A stretch of DNA of 64,000 nt from Methylobacterium fujisawaense. Lineage in GTDB: Bacteria; Pseudomonadota; Alphaproteobacteria; Rhizobiales; Beijerinckiaceae. Of the stretch, positions 16,538 to 25,574 are shown piece after piece. The stretch's first letter is position 1. The number at the start of each line of letters is the position of its first letter. The stretch covers positions 1-64,000 of the forward strand of contig NZ_JACJIM010000007.1 in the NCBI RefSeq assembly GCF_014138435.1. Reading direction: 5' to 3'. The position numbers were made by a program, and so were the translations under genes. Below the pieces are notes generated by a model that saw only the letters and a list, made by a program, of their open reading frames with translations, did no database searches and was not told the origin of the DNA.

Positions 16538-17722
16538 GTGCGTGAGTGCGGGTCTGGCGTCGTGGGCACGAGACGAGGACGGGAATCGAGCCTGCGCTGG
16601 CTCTCGGCGGCGATGACGCCCTGGATGGTCGGGCTCGGCCTGCTGGTGTCGTTCACGGCCGATGCCGGCACGGAGAACGCCATCGGGGCGAGCCGGCTCG
16701 GGGTGATCGATGCCGAGACCGTTCCGCCCCTGCCGCCCGGCACCCTGCTGATCGGATCTGCCCTGCGCCGCCTCGGTGACGAGCCGCCCCAGACAGTGTT
16801 CAAGACCGGTGCGCACGTCTTCCCGGTGGTGCAGCGGGGCGGCAAGGGCAACCCCACCCGGCCGCCGGCCGAGAGCTTCGCCCGCCGGGCCGCCAACCTG
16901 CGGGAACCCGGCGGCGCCCTGGTGTTCGGCGACGTCACCGGCAGCGTCACCGGCGTGCTGACGCAGGGGGCTGCGGTCTGGGATCCGGATTCCGAGCCGG
17001 AGGCCGGTTTCGTCCCCGTGCCCGATCTCGGCCTGACCACCGGCGCCGGCACGGCCGCCTCCACGGGCGAAGGCACGGCCGACCTCACCGCGGATGGCGG
17101 GCCCGAGCGCTTCGACGGCTCGACCCCGCCGGTGCCCCGTGCCATCGCCCTCTCGTCCACCACGCCGGCGCCCGCGGACGCGATCCCCGTGGAGATCGCC
17201 GCGGCGAGTCTCGCGCTCCCCGATTTCGCGATCCGCACGGAGCGCCCGGACAGCGCCCAGCCGGTGCCCGAGGATGCGCGCCGGCGCTACGCCGACCTGA
17301 TCGACCCGAACGCCCTCGACAAGGAGCAGCGCTGCCTCTCCGAGGCGGTCTATTTCGAGGCCCGGAGCGAGCCGGAGGCCGGCCAGGCCGCCGTCGCCCA
17401 GGTGGTGCTCAACCGCGTGAAGAGCGGCCTCTACCCGGCGAGCGTCTGCGGCGTCGTCTACCAGAACCGGCACCACTACATGGGCTGCCAGTTCTCCTTC
17501 GCCTGCGAGGGCAAGTCCCTGCGCATCACCGATGCCGGCGCCTGGGAATCGGCGACCCGCATCGCCCGCTCGGTGATCGAGGGCCGGACCTACCTCGCCG
17601 AGGTCGGTGCCGCGACCCACTACCACGCCGACTACGTCCGTCCGGGCTGGGCGCGCCGCCTGCGAAAGATGGACGTGATCGGCCGGCACATCTTCTACCA
17701 GCTCCGGGCGGGTCAGACCTGA
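16538..17722 (+). CDS. Secreted cell-wall hydrolase (SleB-type Hydrolase_2 domain)
   Basis: Up to 394 residues. The C-terminal ~130 residues form a SleB/CwlJ-type peptidoglycan hydrolase domain: CLSEAVYFEARSEPEAGQAA with the catalytic-type glutamate, then VAQVVLNRVKSGLYPASVCG, CQFSFACEGK and THYHADYVRPGWARR. The middle is long, Pro/Thr/Gly-rich and probably disordered. The N-terminus has a hydrophobic segment (MTPWMVGLGLLVSFTADAG) acting as signal peptide or anchor. The start is uncertain: GTG 16538 lies 15 nt from GGGGAGG, and ATG 16613 would start right at the hydrophobic segment. It is monocistronic, and its role in wall remodelling is inferred from the domain only. Confidence 0.85.
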   Translation: MRECGSGVVGTRRGRESSLRWLSAAMTPWMVGLGLLVSFTADAGTENAIGASRLGVIDAETVPPLPPGTLLIGSALRRLGDEPPQTVFKTGAHVFPVVQRGGKGNPTRPPAESFARRAANLREPGGALVFGDVTGSVTGVLTQGAAVWDPDSEPEAGFVPVPDLGLTTGAGTAASTGEGTADLTADGGPERFDGSTPPVPRAIALSSTTPAPADAIPVEIAAASLALPDFAIRTERPDSAQPVPEDARRRYADLIDPNALDKEQRCLSEAVYFEARSEPEAGQAAVAQVVLNRVKSGLYPASVCGVVYQNRHHYMGCQFSFACEGKSLRITDAGAWESATRIARSVIEGRTYLAEVGAATHYHADYVRPGWARRLRKMDVIGRHIFYQLRAGQT

Positions 17723-17773
17723 GGCGGCTCTGGCCTGACTTCGTAAGAGAGACTGTGGAAAATTCGAACAATG

Positions 17774-17785
17774 CTACCTAGGTAG
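17774..17785. promoter_or_regulatory. 12-bp palindrome in an A/T-rich upstream region
   Basis: CTACCTAGGTAG is a perfect palindrome in the A/T-richest part of the 212-nt gap upstream of the secreted repeat protein at 17935. GATAAT (17834-17839) is a possible -10 element, but no good -35 element is seen. An operator is possible but unproven. Confidence 0.35.
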
Positions 17786-17934
17786 GCGACGACTAAGCAG
17801 TCGAAACCAAGGGTTAATTTTACCTTCGTTCCCGATAATGCTTGCGCGCCGGGCAACGAGTCTGGCCTCTGGTACGTCGAGACGAGCGCCGCTTGCGCGC
17901 CGCTTCTCGTTGTAATGCGTATCAGAGGACTTCC

Positions 17935-18519
17935 ATGACCGCGCCGGTCGCTCGTACCGCTCTCCTGGCCGCCGCCCTCGGCGGCGTTCTCCTTGCCGCA
18001 CCCGCCCAGGCCGGCGGCTGTTACGGCTCCGAATGCTACCGCCACGTCGTCACGCCGCCGGTCTACGACACCGTGCAGGAGAACGTGCTGGTCCGTCCGC
18101 CCCGCACGGTCTACCGGACCACGCCGCCGGTCTACGATACGGTGTCCGAGCGCGTGATGGTCTCGCCGGGTGGCCGCTACTGGCAGACGAGCCGCGGTCC
18201 CGGCGGTGAGCTGATCGGCTGCTGGGTCACCACGCCGCCGCGCTTCGCCGTGCGCACGCGGACCGTGCTGGTCCGTCCGGCGCAATCGATCCCCGAGACG
18301 ATCCCGCCGGAATACGCCAGCGTCAGCCGCCGGGTCCTCGTGGCGCCCGCCCGGGCCGGCTGGGTGCCGGTCGGCGGCGGCTACGGTTACCGGCCGGCCT
18401 CTTACGGTGGCCCGCTGGTCGGCTCGATCCCGGACGCCGTCGGCATCACGGGGGCCAGTTCTTCGGATATCGGCGTCGGGCTCGGCTTCTACACGGGCAG
18501 CCGGTACGAGGGGTACTGA
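17935..18519 (+). CDS. Secreted four-repeat protein of unknown function
   Basis: 194 residues from the ATG at 17935, with AGAGGA at ribosome-binding distance. The signal peptide ends LLAAPAQA-GG. The mature protein begins GGCYGSECYRHV (two cysteines) and then has four related ~22-residue units. Their cores are PPVYDTVQENVLVRP, PPVYDTVSERVMVSP, PPRFAVRTRTVLVRP and PPEYASVSRRVLVAP. A spacer with a third cysteine (GELIGCWVT) splits units 2 and 3. The C-terminus is Gly/Ser/Tyr-rich. Periodic PPx(Y/F) and VLVxP suggest short beta-hairpin repeats. I do not recognise the family. Confidence 0.8.
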   Translation: MTAPVARTALLAAALGGVLLAAPAQAGGCYGSECYRHVVTPPVYDTVQENVLVRPPRTVYRTTPPVYDTVSERVMVSPGGRYWQTSRGPGGELIGCWVTTPPRFAVRTRTVLVRPAQSIPETIPPEYASVSRRVLVAPARAGWVPVGGGYGYRPASYGGPLVGSIPDAVGITGASSSDIGVGLGFYTGSRYEGY

Positions 18520-18585
18520 TCCGGCCGCGAAGGCTTGATTCCGGACGTCCCGGCGACACCTCACCGCGCAACACGGGAGGTGACG

Positions 18586-19590
18586 ATGGGGACGTTCAAG
18601 GCCTGGGTGGTCGAGAAGAACGAGGCGGGCCAGAGCCTCGCCTTCAAGGACTTCGACGACGCCGACCTGATGGACGGCGACGTCACCGTGCGGGTGACGC
18701 ACTCGACCCTGAACTACAAGGATGGCCTCGCCCTCACCGGCACGTCGCCGGTGGTGCGCCGCTTCCCGATGATCCCCGGCATCGATTTCTCGGGGATCGT
18801 CGAGACGTCGGACCATCCCGAATACAAGCCGGGTGACGCGGTGGTGCTCACCGGCTGGGGTGTCGGCGAGACGCATCTCGGCGCCTACGCCCAGCGCGCC
18901 CGGGTGAAGGGCGACTGGCTGGTGCCGCTACCCCAGGGGCTCACGCCCGAGCAGGCCATGGCGGTGGGCACCGCCGGCTACACGGCGATGCTGTGCTGCA
19001 TGGCCCTCGAGGCCCACGGCGTGACGCCGGAGCACGGCCCGGTCATCGTCACCGGCGCCTCCGGGGGCGTCGGCTCGGTCGCCGTGGCCCTCCTCGCGCG
19101 GGCGGGCTGGCACGTCATCGCCTCCACGGGCCGGGACGGCGAATCCGACTACTTGAAGGGCCTCGGCGCTGCCGAGATCCTCGACCGGGCCGAGTTGTCG
19201 AAGCCCGGCAAGCCGCTCGGCAAGGAGCGCTGGGCCGCGGGGGTCGATGCGGTCGGCTCCACGACGCTCGCCAATGTGCTGGCCATGACCAAGGCGGACG
19301 GCGCCGTCGCCGCCTGCGGGTTGGCGCAGGGCATGGATCTGCCGACCTCGGTGGCGCCGTTCATCCTCCGCGGCGTCTCGCTGCTCGGCATCAACAGCGT
19401 CACCACCCCGCAGCCGAAGCGTCGCGAGGCCTGGGCGCGGCTCGCCCGGGATCTCGATCTGGGCAAGCTCGCCGCCATGACGAGCCGTGTCCCCCTGGAG
19501 GAAGTCGGCCGGCTCGGCGCTGAGATCCTGGCCGGGAAGGTGCGCGGGCGGATCGTGGTGGAGGTGGATCGGGCGGGCGGTCCTCGCTGA
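18586..19590 (+). CDS. acuI: Acrylyl-CoA reductase family oxidoreductase (AcuI/YhdH)
   Basis: 334 residues. This is a zinc-independent medium-chain dehydrogenase/reductase; the AcuI/YhdH branch reduces acrylyl-CoA to propionyl-CoA with NADPH. The N-terminus MGTFKAWVVEKNEAGQSLAF, then STLNYKDGLALTG, IPGIDFSGIVE and the nucleotide-binding loop VTGASGGVGSVAVALLA match the family. The catalytic-zinc cysteines of alcohol dehydrogenases are absent. The ATG at 18586 follows GGGAGG. In methylotrophs this protein can serve acrylate detoxification and C3 metabolism. The substrate is inferred from family, and the neighbours are unrelated. Confidence 0.85.
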   Translation: MGTFKAWVVEKNEAGQSLAFKDFDDADLMDGDVTVRVTHSTLNYKDGLALTGTSPVVRRFPMIPGIDFSGIVETSDHPEYKPGDAVVLTGWGVGETHLGAYAQRARVKGDWLVPLPQGLTPEQAMAVGTAGYTAMLCCMALEAHGVTPEHGPVIVTGASGGVGSVAVALLARAGWHVIASTGRDGESDYLKGLGAAEILDRAELSKPGKPLGKERWAAGVDAVGSTTLANVLAMTKADGAVAACGLAQGMDLPTSVAPFILRGVSLLGINSVTTPQPKRREAWARLARDLDLGKLAAMTSRVPLEEVGRLGAEILAGKVRGRIVVEVDRAGGPR

Positions 19591-19688
19591 TCCTCAGGGG
19601 TTTCGGCTAACCCGTCCCGGCACCGGGCTGGACCGGAATTTTGCCGCGGCCCCGGAACCTTTGCCGTGCATCGCGTGTTGATGTTTTC

Positions 19689-20162
19689 ATGAGCGTTGCA
19701 TTCGTCAAAGAGCCCGAGGGTGGAGAAGCGTTCGAGAATCTGCCGGATCGGCCGATCTCGCCGCACACGAATTTCGTGACGCCGGAAGGCCTCGCGCAGA
19801 TCGAGGCCGAAGTCGCCCGTCTGGAGAAGGAAGTCGCCTCGCTGGATCCTGCCGACAAGGCGGAGGATTCCCGCATTGGGCGCGACCTGCGCTACTGGGC
19901 GGCCCGGAAGAACACCGCGCAGCTCGTCGAGCCCAAGGCCGGCGACACGGTTCAGTTCGGCTCTACCGTCACGGTGATCCGGGAGGACGAGGCCGGCAAG
20001 GAGACCCGCCAGACCTTCCGGATCGTCGGCGAGGACGAAGCCGATCCGCACAAGGGTTCGATCTCCTACGTGGCGCCGCTCGCCCGGGCGATCACCGGCA
20101 AGACGATCGGTGACGTGGTCGAGGTGAACGGCAACGAGGTCGAGGTGGCGGAGATCCGCTGA
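19689..20162 (+). CDS. GreA/GreB-family transcription elongation factor
   Basis: 157 residues from the ATG at 19689. Gre factors enter the RNA polymerase secondary channel and stimulate cleavage of backtracked RNA. The N-terminal coiled-coil is FVTPEGLAQIEAEVARLEKE, preceded by a ~25-residue extension. The C-terminal FKBP-like domain shows GDTVQFGSTVTVI, FRIVGEDEADPHKGSISYVA and PLARAITGKTIGDVVEV. The SYVAPLARA spelling differs from the SxxSPxgxA consensus mainly in replacing SP by AP. Probably a second Gre paralogue rather than the housekeeping GreA. It is convergent with the LysR gene. Confidence 0.85.
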   Translation: MSVAFVKEPEGGEAFENLPDRPISPHTNFVTPEGLAQIEAEVARLEKEVASLDPADKAEDSRIGRDLRYWAARKNTAQLVEPKAGDTVQFGSTVTVIREDEAGKETRQTFRIVGEDEADPHKGSISYVAPLARAITGKTIGDVVEVNGNEVEVAEIR

Positions 20163-20168
20163 GCCGGT

Positions 20169-21041
20169 TCAGCGGCCTTCGAAGCGCGGTCGCAGGGGCA
20201 ACAGCGCCTCGGCAATATGTTCCATGAAGACCCGGACCCGTGCCGCGTGGCGCAGGTCCGGATGCGTCAGGATCCAGAGATCCGCCCCCAGCTCCGGATG
20301 CGGCCCGGACAGGCGTTGCAGTGCCGGATTGACGTCGGCGGTGAAGCAGGGGAGCGGGCCGATTCCCAGGCCGGCCTGCACGGCCGCCTCCAGGCCGATC
20401 ACCGCGTTGAGCCGGAGGCGGATGTGGTCGGGCGGCACCCGCCCTTCCACGAAGCGCATGAACGAGCCCCCTGCCACCAGCCGTCCCGGACTGATCCACG
20501 CCTCCCGGGCGAGGTCGCCATAGGCGCGGTCGGCCCGGCCGTAGACCCCCCACGCCGTGACTGCGAGACGCCGCCCCACCAGAGTCTCGCTCGGCTCGCG
20601 GCTGATCCGGATCGCGACGTCGGCATCCCGGCGCGACAGGTTGAGCGTCGCCTCGGCGAGGATCAGCTCGATCCGGATGTCGGGGTACCGCTCCGTGAAG
20701 CTCGCGAGCATCGGCATCAGCAGCTCTGCGGCGAAGCCGGCCGGCGCGGTCACCCGCAATTCGCCGGACGGGGTTTCGCCCTGGCCGGCGACCACGCGGG
20801 TGAACCGCGCCACGTCCGCCTCGATCCGCGCGGCCGCCGCGATCATCGCCTGTCCGGCGGTGGTCGGCACGTAGCCCGTGCGCAGCCGCTCGAACAGGCG
20901 CGTATTGAGCTTCGCCTCCAGGGCCGCGAGGCGTCGGAACGCCGTCGAGTGGTTGATGCCGAGATCCGCCGCCGCCGCGGTCAGGCCGCCGCGGTCGGCC
21001 ACGGCCTTTGCGAACCGAAACTCGTCCCAGTCGAGCGCCAC
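20169..21041 (-). CDS. LysR-family transcriptional regulator, divergent from wrbA
   Basis: 290 residues from the GTG at 21041, chosen because AAGGA lies about 7 nt upstream on this strand and the protein then opens directly with the winged helix ([20 protein letters not shown]). The HTH is [20 protein letters not shown], followed by the effector-binding domain ([20 protein letters not shown] onward). A longer ATG at 21089 exists. It faces away from wrbA across 131 bp. This is the usual layout for a LysR protein that controls its divergent neighbour, so quinone- or redox-linked regulation of wrbA is a fair inference. Confidence 0.88.
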   Translation of the reverse strand: MALDWDEFRFAKAVADRGGLTAAAADLGINHSTAFRRLAALEAKLNTRLFERLRTGYVPTTAGQAMIAAAARIEADVARFTRVVAGQGETPSGELRVTAPAGFAAELLMPMLASFTERYPDIRIELILAEATLNLSRRDADVAIRISREPSETLVGRRLAVTAWGVYGRADRAYGDLAREAWISPGRLVAGGSFMRFVEGRVPPDHIRLRLNAVIGLEAAVQAGLGIGPLPCFTADVNPALQRLSGPHPELGADLWILTHPDLRHAARVRVFMEHIAEALLPLRPRFEGR

Positions 21042-21172
21042 ACCCGGGTCCTTGCGTCTGCGCAAGATCACTCTTGCATGGTGGGGCATTCTTGCAAGGC
21101 GCCAAATGCGCGATGGAGGGGCACGACGCTGGCCGACGATTCGGCCGCCCGACACATAGGAGAGACCCGTCC

Positions 21173-21775
21173 ATGGCCAAGGTTCTGGTGCTGTACTACT
21201 CGACCTACGGTCACGTCGAGCAGATGGCCTACGCGGTCGCCGAGGGGGCCCGCGAGACCGGGGCCGAGGTCGTCGTGAAGCGCGTGCCGGAGCTGGTCCC
21301 GGAGGAGGTCGCCCGGCAGAGCCATTTCAAGCTCGATCAGGCGGCCCCGATCGCCACCGTGGACGAACTGGCGCAGTACGACGCCATCATCTTCGGCACG
21401 CCGACCCGCTACGGCAACATGGCGTCGCAGATGAAGCAGTTCATCGACCAGACCGGCGGGCTCTGGATGAAGGGCGCGCTGGTCGGCAAGGTCGGCTCCG
21501 TCTTCACCTCGACGGCCTCGCAGCATGGCGGCCAGGAGACGACGCTGACGAGCTTCCACACGGTGCTGTTCCACCACGGCATGGTGGTGGTCGGCCTGCC
21601 CTACAGCTTCCAGGGCCAGGGCGGTGTCGAGGCGGTCAAGGGCGGAACACCCTACGGGGCCAGCACGATCGCGGATGGTGACGGATCCCGCCAGCCGAGC
21701 GCCGTGGAACTGGAGGGGGCCCGCTTCCAGGGTCGCCATGTGGCCGGCATTGCCGCCAAGCTGGCCCGAGACTGA
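21173..21775 (+). CDS. wrbA: NAD(P)H:quinone oxidoreductase WrbA
   Basis: 200 residues, standard length. A tetrameric flavodoxin-like FMN enzyme that reduces quinones by two electrons, limiting semiquinone stress. The FMN phosphate loop is [12 protein letters not shown]. The [20 protein letters not shown] and [20 protein letters not shown] blocks are family signatures. The ATG at 21173 follows AGGAGAG. It is divergent from the LysR gene and convergent with sua5, whose terminator lies just after the wrbA stop. Confidence 0.95.
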   Translation: MAKVLVLYYSTYGHVEQMAYAVAEGARETGAEVVVKRVPELVPEEVARQSHFKLDQAAPIATVDELAQYDAIIFGTPTRYGNMASQMKQFIDQTGGLWMKGALVGKVGSVFTSTASQHGGQETTLTSFHTVLFHHGMVVVGLPYSFQGQGGVEAVKGGTPYGASTIADGDGSRQPSAVELEGARFQGRHVAGIAAKLARD

Positions 21776-21784
21776 GAAGGCAAG

Positions 21785-21811
21785 AAAAAAGGCTCGGATT
21801 GCTCCGAGCCT
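21785..21811 (-). terminator. Intrinsic terminator for the leftward sua5 gene
   Basis: A 9-bp stem (21790-21798/21803-21811) with a 4-nt loop. Read on the minus strand it is followed by six T residues (A run at 21785-21790). It lies about 100 nt beyond the sua5 stop and may also slow read-through from wrbA. Confidence 0.8.
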
Positions 21812-21908
21812 GAAAGGAAAAAGGCCATTGGGGGCTGAGAAGGCCTTCGTGATCAATAAACGGATCAGGCCGACATCTGTTCCGCTGCCGGCAAAAATTT
21901 CTGCGCCG

Positions 21909-22931
21909 TCAGCGGGGCGCGGCGGCCCGGGCGAGGCGGTCGCGGATCGCCTCGCCGAGGCCGTCTTCCGGAATCGGCACCACCGCGATGGTGCCGGCCC
22001 CTGAGGCATCGAGGTCGCGCAGGGCGCCGAACAGGCGGGCCGCGGCCTCCGCGGGATCGCCCGACGGGCTCAGGTTGAGGCTGGCCCGCGCGGTTTCGTG
22101 ACCGGCCGGGCGCTCGGCTCCGAACAGCAGCACCGCCTCGCCGGGCTCGATCCGCACCGCATCCAGGCGGACCCGCGCCCGGGGCGCGTAATGCGAGGCG
22201 AGCATGCCGGGGCCCGCCGGCCTGTCGGCGTCGGCCGCCTCCGGAGATGCCGGATCGAGGCCGAGCACGTCCCGGAGCGCCGCCCGCGTGATGCCGCCCG
22301 GCCGCAGCAGCCGCGGCGCGCCGCCGAGGCAGGCCACCACCGTCGACTCGACGCCCACCATCGTGTCGCCACCGTCGAGCACCGCGGCGATCCGCCCGGC
22401 GAGATCGTCGAGGACATGGGCGGCCCGGGTCGGGCTCACCCGCCCGGAGCGGTTGGCCGAGGGCGCCGCCACCGGACGGCCGACTTCCGCGAGGAGCGCC
22501 TGGGCGAGCGGGTGCGCCGGCACCCGCAGGGCGAGGCTCGGCAGGCCGGCGCGGGCGAGGTCGCAGACCCGCGTGCCCGGATGGGCCGGGACGACCAGGG
22601 TCAGGGGACCCGGCCAGAAAGCCGTGGCGAGGCGGCGGGCCTGCGCGTCGAAGACCCCCTCCGCCAGGGCCGCGTCCGCATCGGCCAGATGCGAGATCAG
22701 CGGGTTGAAGCGCGGCCGATCCTTGGCGGCGAAAATGCCCGCCACCGCGGCGGCATCGGTGGCGTCCGCCCCGAGCCCGTAGACCGTCTCGGTGGGGAAG
22801 GCGACGAGGCGGCCCGCCCGCAGGAGCGCGGCGGCCTCCGCGATGCCGGCCGCGTCGGGGGGAAGCCGGCGGGTCGCGGTCGGACCCGTTGACCCGGGAT
22901 CATTCATGCGGGAAGCCGTCTCCGAGGTCAT
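21909..22931 (-). CDS. sua5: Threonylcarbamoyl-AMP synthase, long Sua5 type
   Basis: About 340 residues. It makes L-threonylcarbamoyladenylate from threonine, bicarbonate and ATP, the first step of tRNA t6A37 synthesis. The N-terminal YrdC domain has RAGRLVAFPTETVYGLGADA, the KDRPRFNPLISHLAD block (variant of KxRP) and VAAPSANRSGRVSPTRAAHV. The C-terminal ~130 residues are the extra Sua5 domain (GPGMLASHYAPRARVRL), so this is the long form rather than TsaC. The start is ATG 22931 or ATG 22907; both are in frame and neither has a clearly better ribosome-binding site. It is divergent from the acyl-CoA dehydrogenase. Confidence 0.93.
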   Translation of the reverse strand: MTSETASRMNDPGSTGPTATRRLPPDAAGIAEAAALLRAGRLVAFPTETVYGLGADATDAAAVAGIFAAKDRPRFNPLISHLADADAALAEGVFDAQARRLATAFWPGPLTLVVPAHPGTRVCDLARAGLPSLALRVPAHPLAQALLAEVGRPVAAPSANRSGRVSPTRAAHVLDDLAGRIAAVLDGGDTMVGVESTVVACLGGAPRLLRPGGITRAALRDVLGLDPASPEAADADRPAGPGMLASHYAPRARVRLDAVRIEPGEAVLLFGAERPAGHETARASLNLSPSGDPAEAAARLFGALRDLDASGAGTIAVVPIPEDGLGEAIRDRLARAAAPR

Positions 22932-23044
22932 GGCGATGCGAGCCCCGCGCGCCTATCCTCGCCCCGCCCTAGCGCCGGTGCGCGGGCGCGGTCAAACCCG
23001 CCCCGGATCGAACGAGCGGGCGGGCCGCAACACGGGAGGATCGT

Positions 23045-24784
23045 ATGAGTTACCGCGCCCCGGTCCCCGAGATGCTCTTCACCCTCTGGCACGTGGCCGG
23101 GCTCGATTCCGTCGATCCGGACGACGCCGAGGCGATCCTGAGCGAGGCCGGGCGGATCGCCGCCGGCGTGATCGCGCCGCTCAACCGGGTCGGCGACCGG
23201 CACGGCACCCCCTTCGCGGAGGGGCGGGTCACCACGCCGCCCGGCTGGCGCGAGGCCTACCGCACCTTCACGGAGGGCGGCTGGAACGGGCTCTCGGCCG
23301 AGGCCGACCATGGCGGCCAGGGCCTGCCGAAGCTGATCGAGGCCGCCTGCACCGAGATGTGGAACGGCGCCAACCTCGCCTTCGGCCTCTGCCCGCTCCT
23401 GACCCAGGGCGGCATCGAGGCGCTCGCGGCCCACGGCTCCGACGACCTGAAGGCGCGCTACCTCGAGAAGCTGGTCTCGGGGGAATGGCCCGCCACGATG
23501 AACCTGACCGAGCCGCAGGCGGGCTCCGACCTCGCCCTGCTGCGCACCCGGGCCGAGCCTGCGGGCGACGGCACCTACCGGATCACCGGGTCCAAGATCT
23601 ACATCACCTACGGCGAGCACGATCTCGCCGACAACATCGTCCACCTCGTCCTGGCCCGGCTGCCCGACGCGCCCGCCGGCACGCGGGGCATCTCCCTGTT
23701 CCTGGTGCCGAAGGTGCTGCCGGACGGGACCCGCAACGACCTGCGCTGCTCCGGCATCGAGCACAAGCTCGGCATCCACGCCTCGCCGACCTGCTCCATG
23801 GCCTTCGGCGACGATGGCGGCGCCACCGGCTGGCTGATCGGCCAGGAGAACAAGGGCCTCGCCTGCATGTTCACGATGATGAACGCGGCGCGGCTCAACG
23901 TCGGCCTGCAGGGCGTCGGCGTGGCCGAGGCCGCGACCCAGCGGGCGCTCGCCTACGCGCAAGAGCGGCGCCAGGGTAAGGCCATCGGGGCCGCCGAGGC
24001 GACGAGCCCGATCGTGGCGCATCCGGACGTGCAGCGGATGCTGCTGACCATGAAGGCGTACACGGCCGCGGCACGCGCCATCTGCTACCTCACCGCCGCC
24101 GCCCTCGACGCGTCGAAGGGCCCGGAGGGGCAGCCCGCCCTGGACCGGGCCTCGCTGCTGACCCCGGTGGCCAAGGCCTTCGCGACGGACCTCGCCAACG
24201 AGGTGACCTCGCTCGGCGTGCAGGTCCATGGCGGCATGGGCTTCGTCGAGGAGACCGGGGCGGCGCAGCTCATGCGCGACGCCCGCATCCTCGGCATCTA
24301 CGAGGGCACCAACGGCATCCAGGCGATCGACCTCACCGCCCGCAAGCTGCCGCTGAACGGCGGCGCCACGGCCCGGTCGCAGATCGCCTGGATGCGCCGG
24401 GCGGCCGAGGGTCTGCTCAAGGCCGGCGATCCCGCCTTCGGCCACATGGCGGCACGGCTGCGCGACGGGATCGGCAGCCTCGACCGGGCCACGAGCCACC
24501 AGCTCGCCGCGCTGAGCTCCAACCGCCCCGAGGCGGCGCTGGCGGGCGCGACGCCGTATCTGCGCCTGTTCGGCCTGACGCTCGGGGGCGCCTGCCTCGC
24601 CCGCAGCGCGCTCGCCGCCAGCGCCGCCCTGAAGGCCGGCGAGACCGATCCGGCGCAGGCCGCTCGCATCGCGCTCGCCCGGTTCTACGCCGAGAACCTG
24701 CTCACCGCGGCCGGCGGCCTGGAGCAGACCGTCGTGGCGGGCGGCGCCTTCACGGACGACGCCACCCTGGCGCTGGCGGTTTGA
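23045..24784 (+). CDS. Acyl-CoA dehydrogenase, long DmdC/AcdB-like type
   Basis: 579 residues. FAD-dependent alpha,beta-desaturation of an acyl-CoA thioester. The length and the C-terminal extension place it with the ~590-residue DmdC-like branch, not the ~380-residue classical enzymes. Landmarks are the N-terminus MSYRAPVPEMLFTLWHVAGL, the flavin-contact block MNLTEPQAGSDLALLRTRAE, ITGSKIYITYGEHDLADNIV, and HGGMGFVEETGAAQLMRDAR near residue 400. The start ATG at 23045 follows GGGAGGA. It is first in a three-gene operon with an enoyl-CoA hydratase and an SDR. The substrate is not deducible; family members act on medium-chain or methylthiopropionyl-CoA. Confidence 0.9.
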   Translation: MSYRAPVPEMLFTLWHVAGLDSVDPDDAEAILSEAGRIAAGVIAPLNRVGDRHGTPFAEGRVTTPPGWREAYRTFTEGGWNGLSAEADHGGQGLPKLIEAACTEMWNGANLAFGLCPLLTQGGIEALAAHGSDDLKARYLEKLVSGEWPATMNLTEPQAGSDLALLRTRAEPAGDGTYRITGSKIYITYGEHDLADNIVHLVLARLPDAPAGTRGISLFLVPKVLPDGTRNDLRCSGIEHKLGIHASPTCSMAFGDDGGATGWLIGQENKGLACMFTMMNAARLNVGLQGVGVAEAATQRALAYAQERRQGKAIGAAEATSPIVAHPDVQRMLLTMKAYTAAARAICYLTAAALDASKGPEGQPALDRASLLTPVAKAFATDLANEVTSLGVQVHGGMGFVEETGAAQLMRDARILGIYEGTNGIQAIDLTARKLPLNGGATARSQIAWMRRAAEGLLKAGDPAFGHMAARLRDGIGSLDRATSHQLAALSSNRPEAALAGATPYLRLFGLTLGGACLARSALAASAALKAGETDPAQAARIALARFYAENLLTAAGGLEQTVVAGGAFTDDATLALAV

Positions 24785-24794
24785 GGAGCGGATC

Positions 24795-25574
24795 ATGGCC
24801 GAACCCGTCGCGATCGACGACCTCTCGGGCGGCGTCCGCCTGATCACCCTGAACCGCCCGGAGAAGAAGAACGCGCTCACCGGCGCCATGTACGACGCGA
24901 TGCGTGCAGCTCTGGTCGAGGCCGACGCCTCGGACCGGATCGGCGCCGTGGTCTTCGCCGGGCAGCCCGGCATGTTCAGCGCCGGCAACGACCTCGCCGA
25001 CTTCATGGGCCGGTCCTCCGGGGATCGTGCCGGGGACGGGTTCAGCGCCTCGCCGGCGCTGGCCTTCATCCGCCAGCTCGCCCGCACCCGAACCCCGATG
25101 GTGGCGGCGGTCGACGGGATCGCGGTGGGCATCGGCGCGACGCTCTGCCTGCATTGCGACCTCGTCTATGCGAGCCCGGCGGCGCGGCTGCGCATGCCCT
25201 TCGTCGAACTCGGCCTCGTGCCGGAGGCGGCCTCGAGCTACCTGCTGCCCCTGCGGGTCGGGCGCCTCCGGGCGACCGAGCTGCTGCTCCTGTCCCGGCC
25301 GCTCGAGGCCGACGAGGCGCAGGCGCTCGGCCTCGTCAACGCGGTGCTGCCGGCCGACATGCTGGTGGAGCAGGCGGTCGCGCAGGCGGCACGCCTCGCC
25401 GCCCTGCCGCGCGGGGCGCTGGCGGCAACCCGGGCGCTGATCCGGGGTGATCAGGCGCAGGTCGAGGCCGCCCTCGAAGCGGAGGCCAAGGCCTTCGACG
25501 CGCAGCTGCGCTCGCCCGAATCCCAGGAGCGGCTCGCCGCCTTCCTCAACCGCACCAAGCCCGTCTCGGCGTGA
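24795..25574 (+). CDS. Enoyl-CoA hydratase/isomerase family protein
   Basis: 259 residues, crotonase fold. It probably hydrates or isomerises the enoyl-CoA made by the dehydrogenase encoded 10 nt upstream. The oxyanion-hole segments are SAGNDLADFMG (near residue 65) and AVDGIAVGIGATLCLHCDLV (near residue 105). FVELGLVPEAASSYLLPLRV carries the position of the catalytic glutamate, which looks present (PEAAS). GAGGAG precedes the ATG at 24795. Its stop overlaps the GTG start of the next gene, which indicates translational coupling. Confidence 0.9.
   Translation: MAEPVAIDDLSGGVRLITLNRPEKKNALTGAMYDAMRAALVEADASDRIGAVVFAGQPGMFSAGNDLADFMGRSSGDRAGDGFSASPALAFIRQLARTRTPMVAAVDGIAVGIGATLCLHCDLVYASPAARLRMPFVELGLVPEAASSYLLPLRVGRLRATELLLLSRPLEADEAQALGLVNAVLPADMLVEQAVAQAARLAALPRGALAATRALIRGDQAQVEAALEAEAKAFDAQLRSPESQERLAAFLNRTKPVSA

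Noticed and set aside
18586-24784. AcuI-like and DmdC-like enzymes as a DMSP degradation pathway
   Set aside because: They are 3.5 kb apart with unrelated genes between, and both families are widespread outside DMSP metabolism; no DmdA, DmdB or DMSP lyase is in the window.
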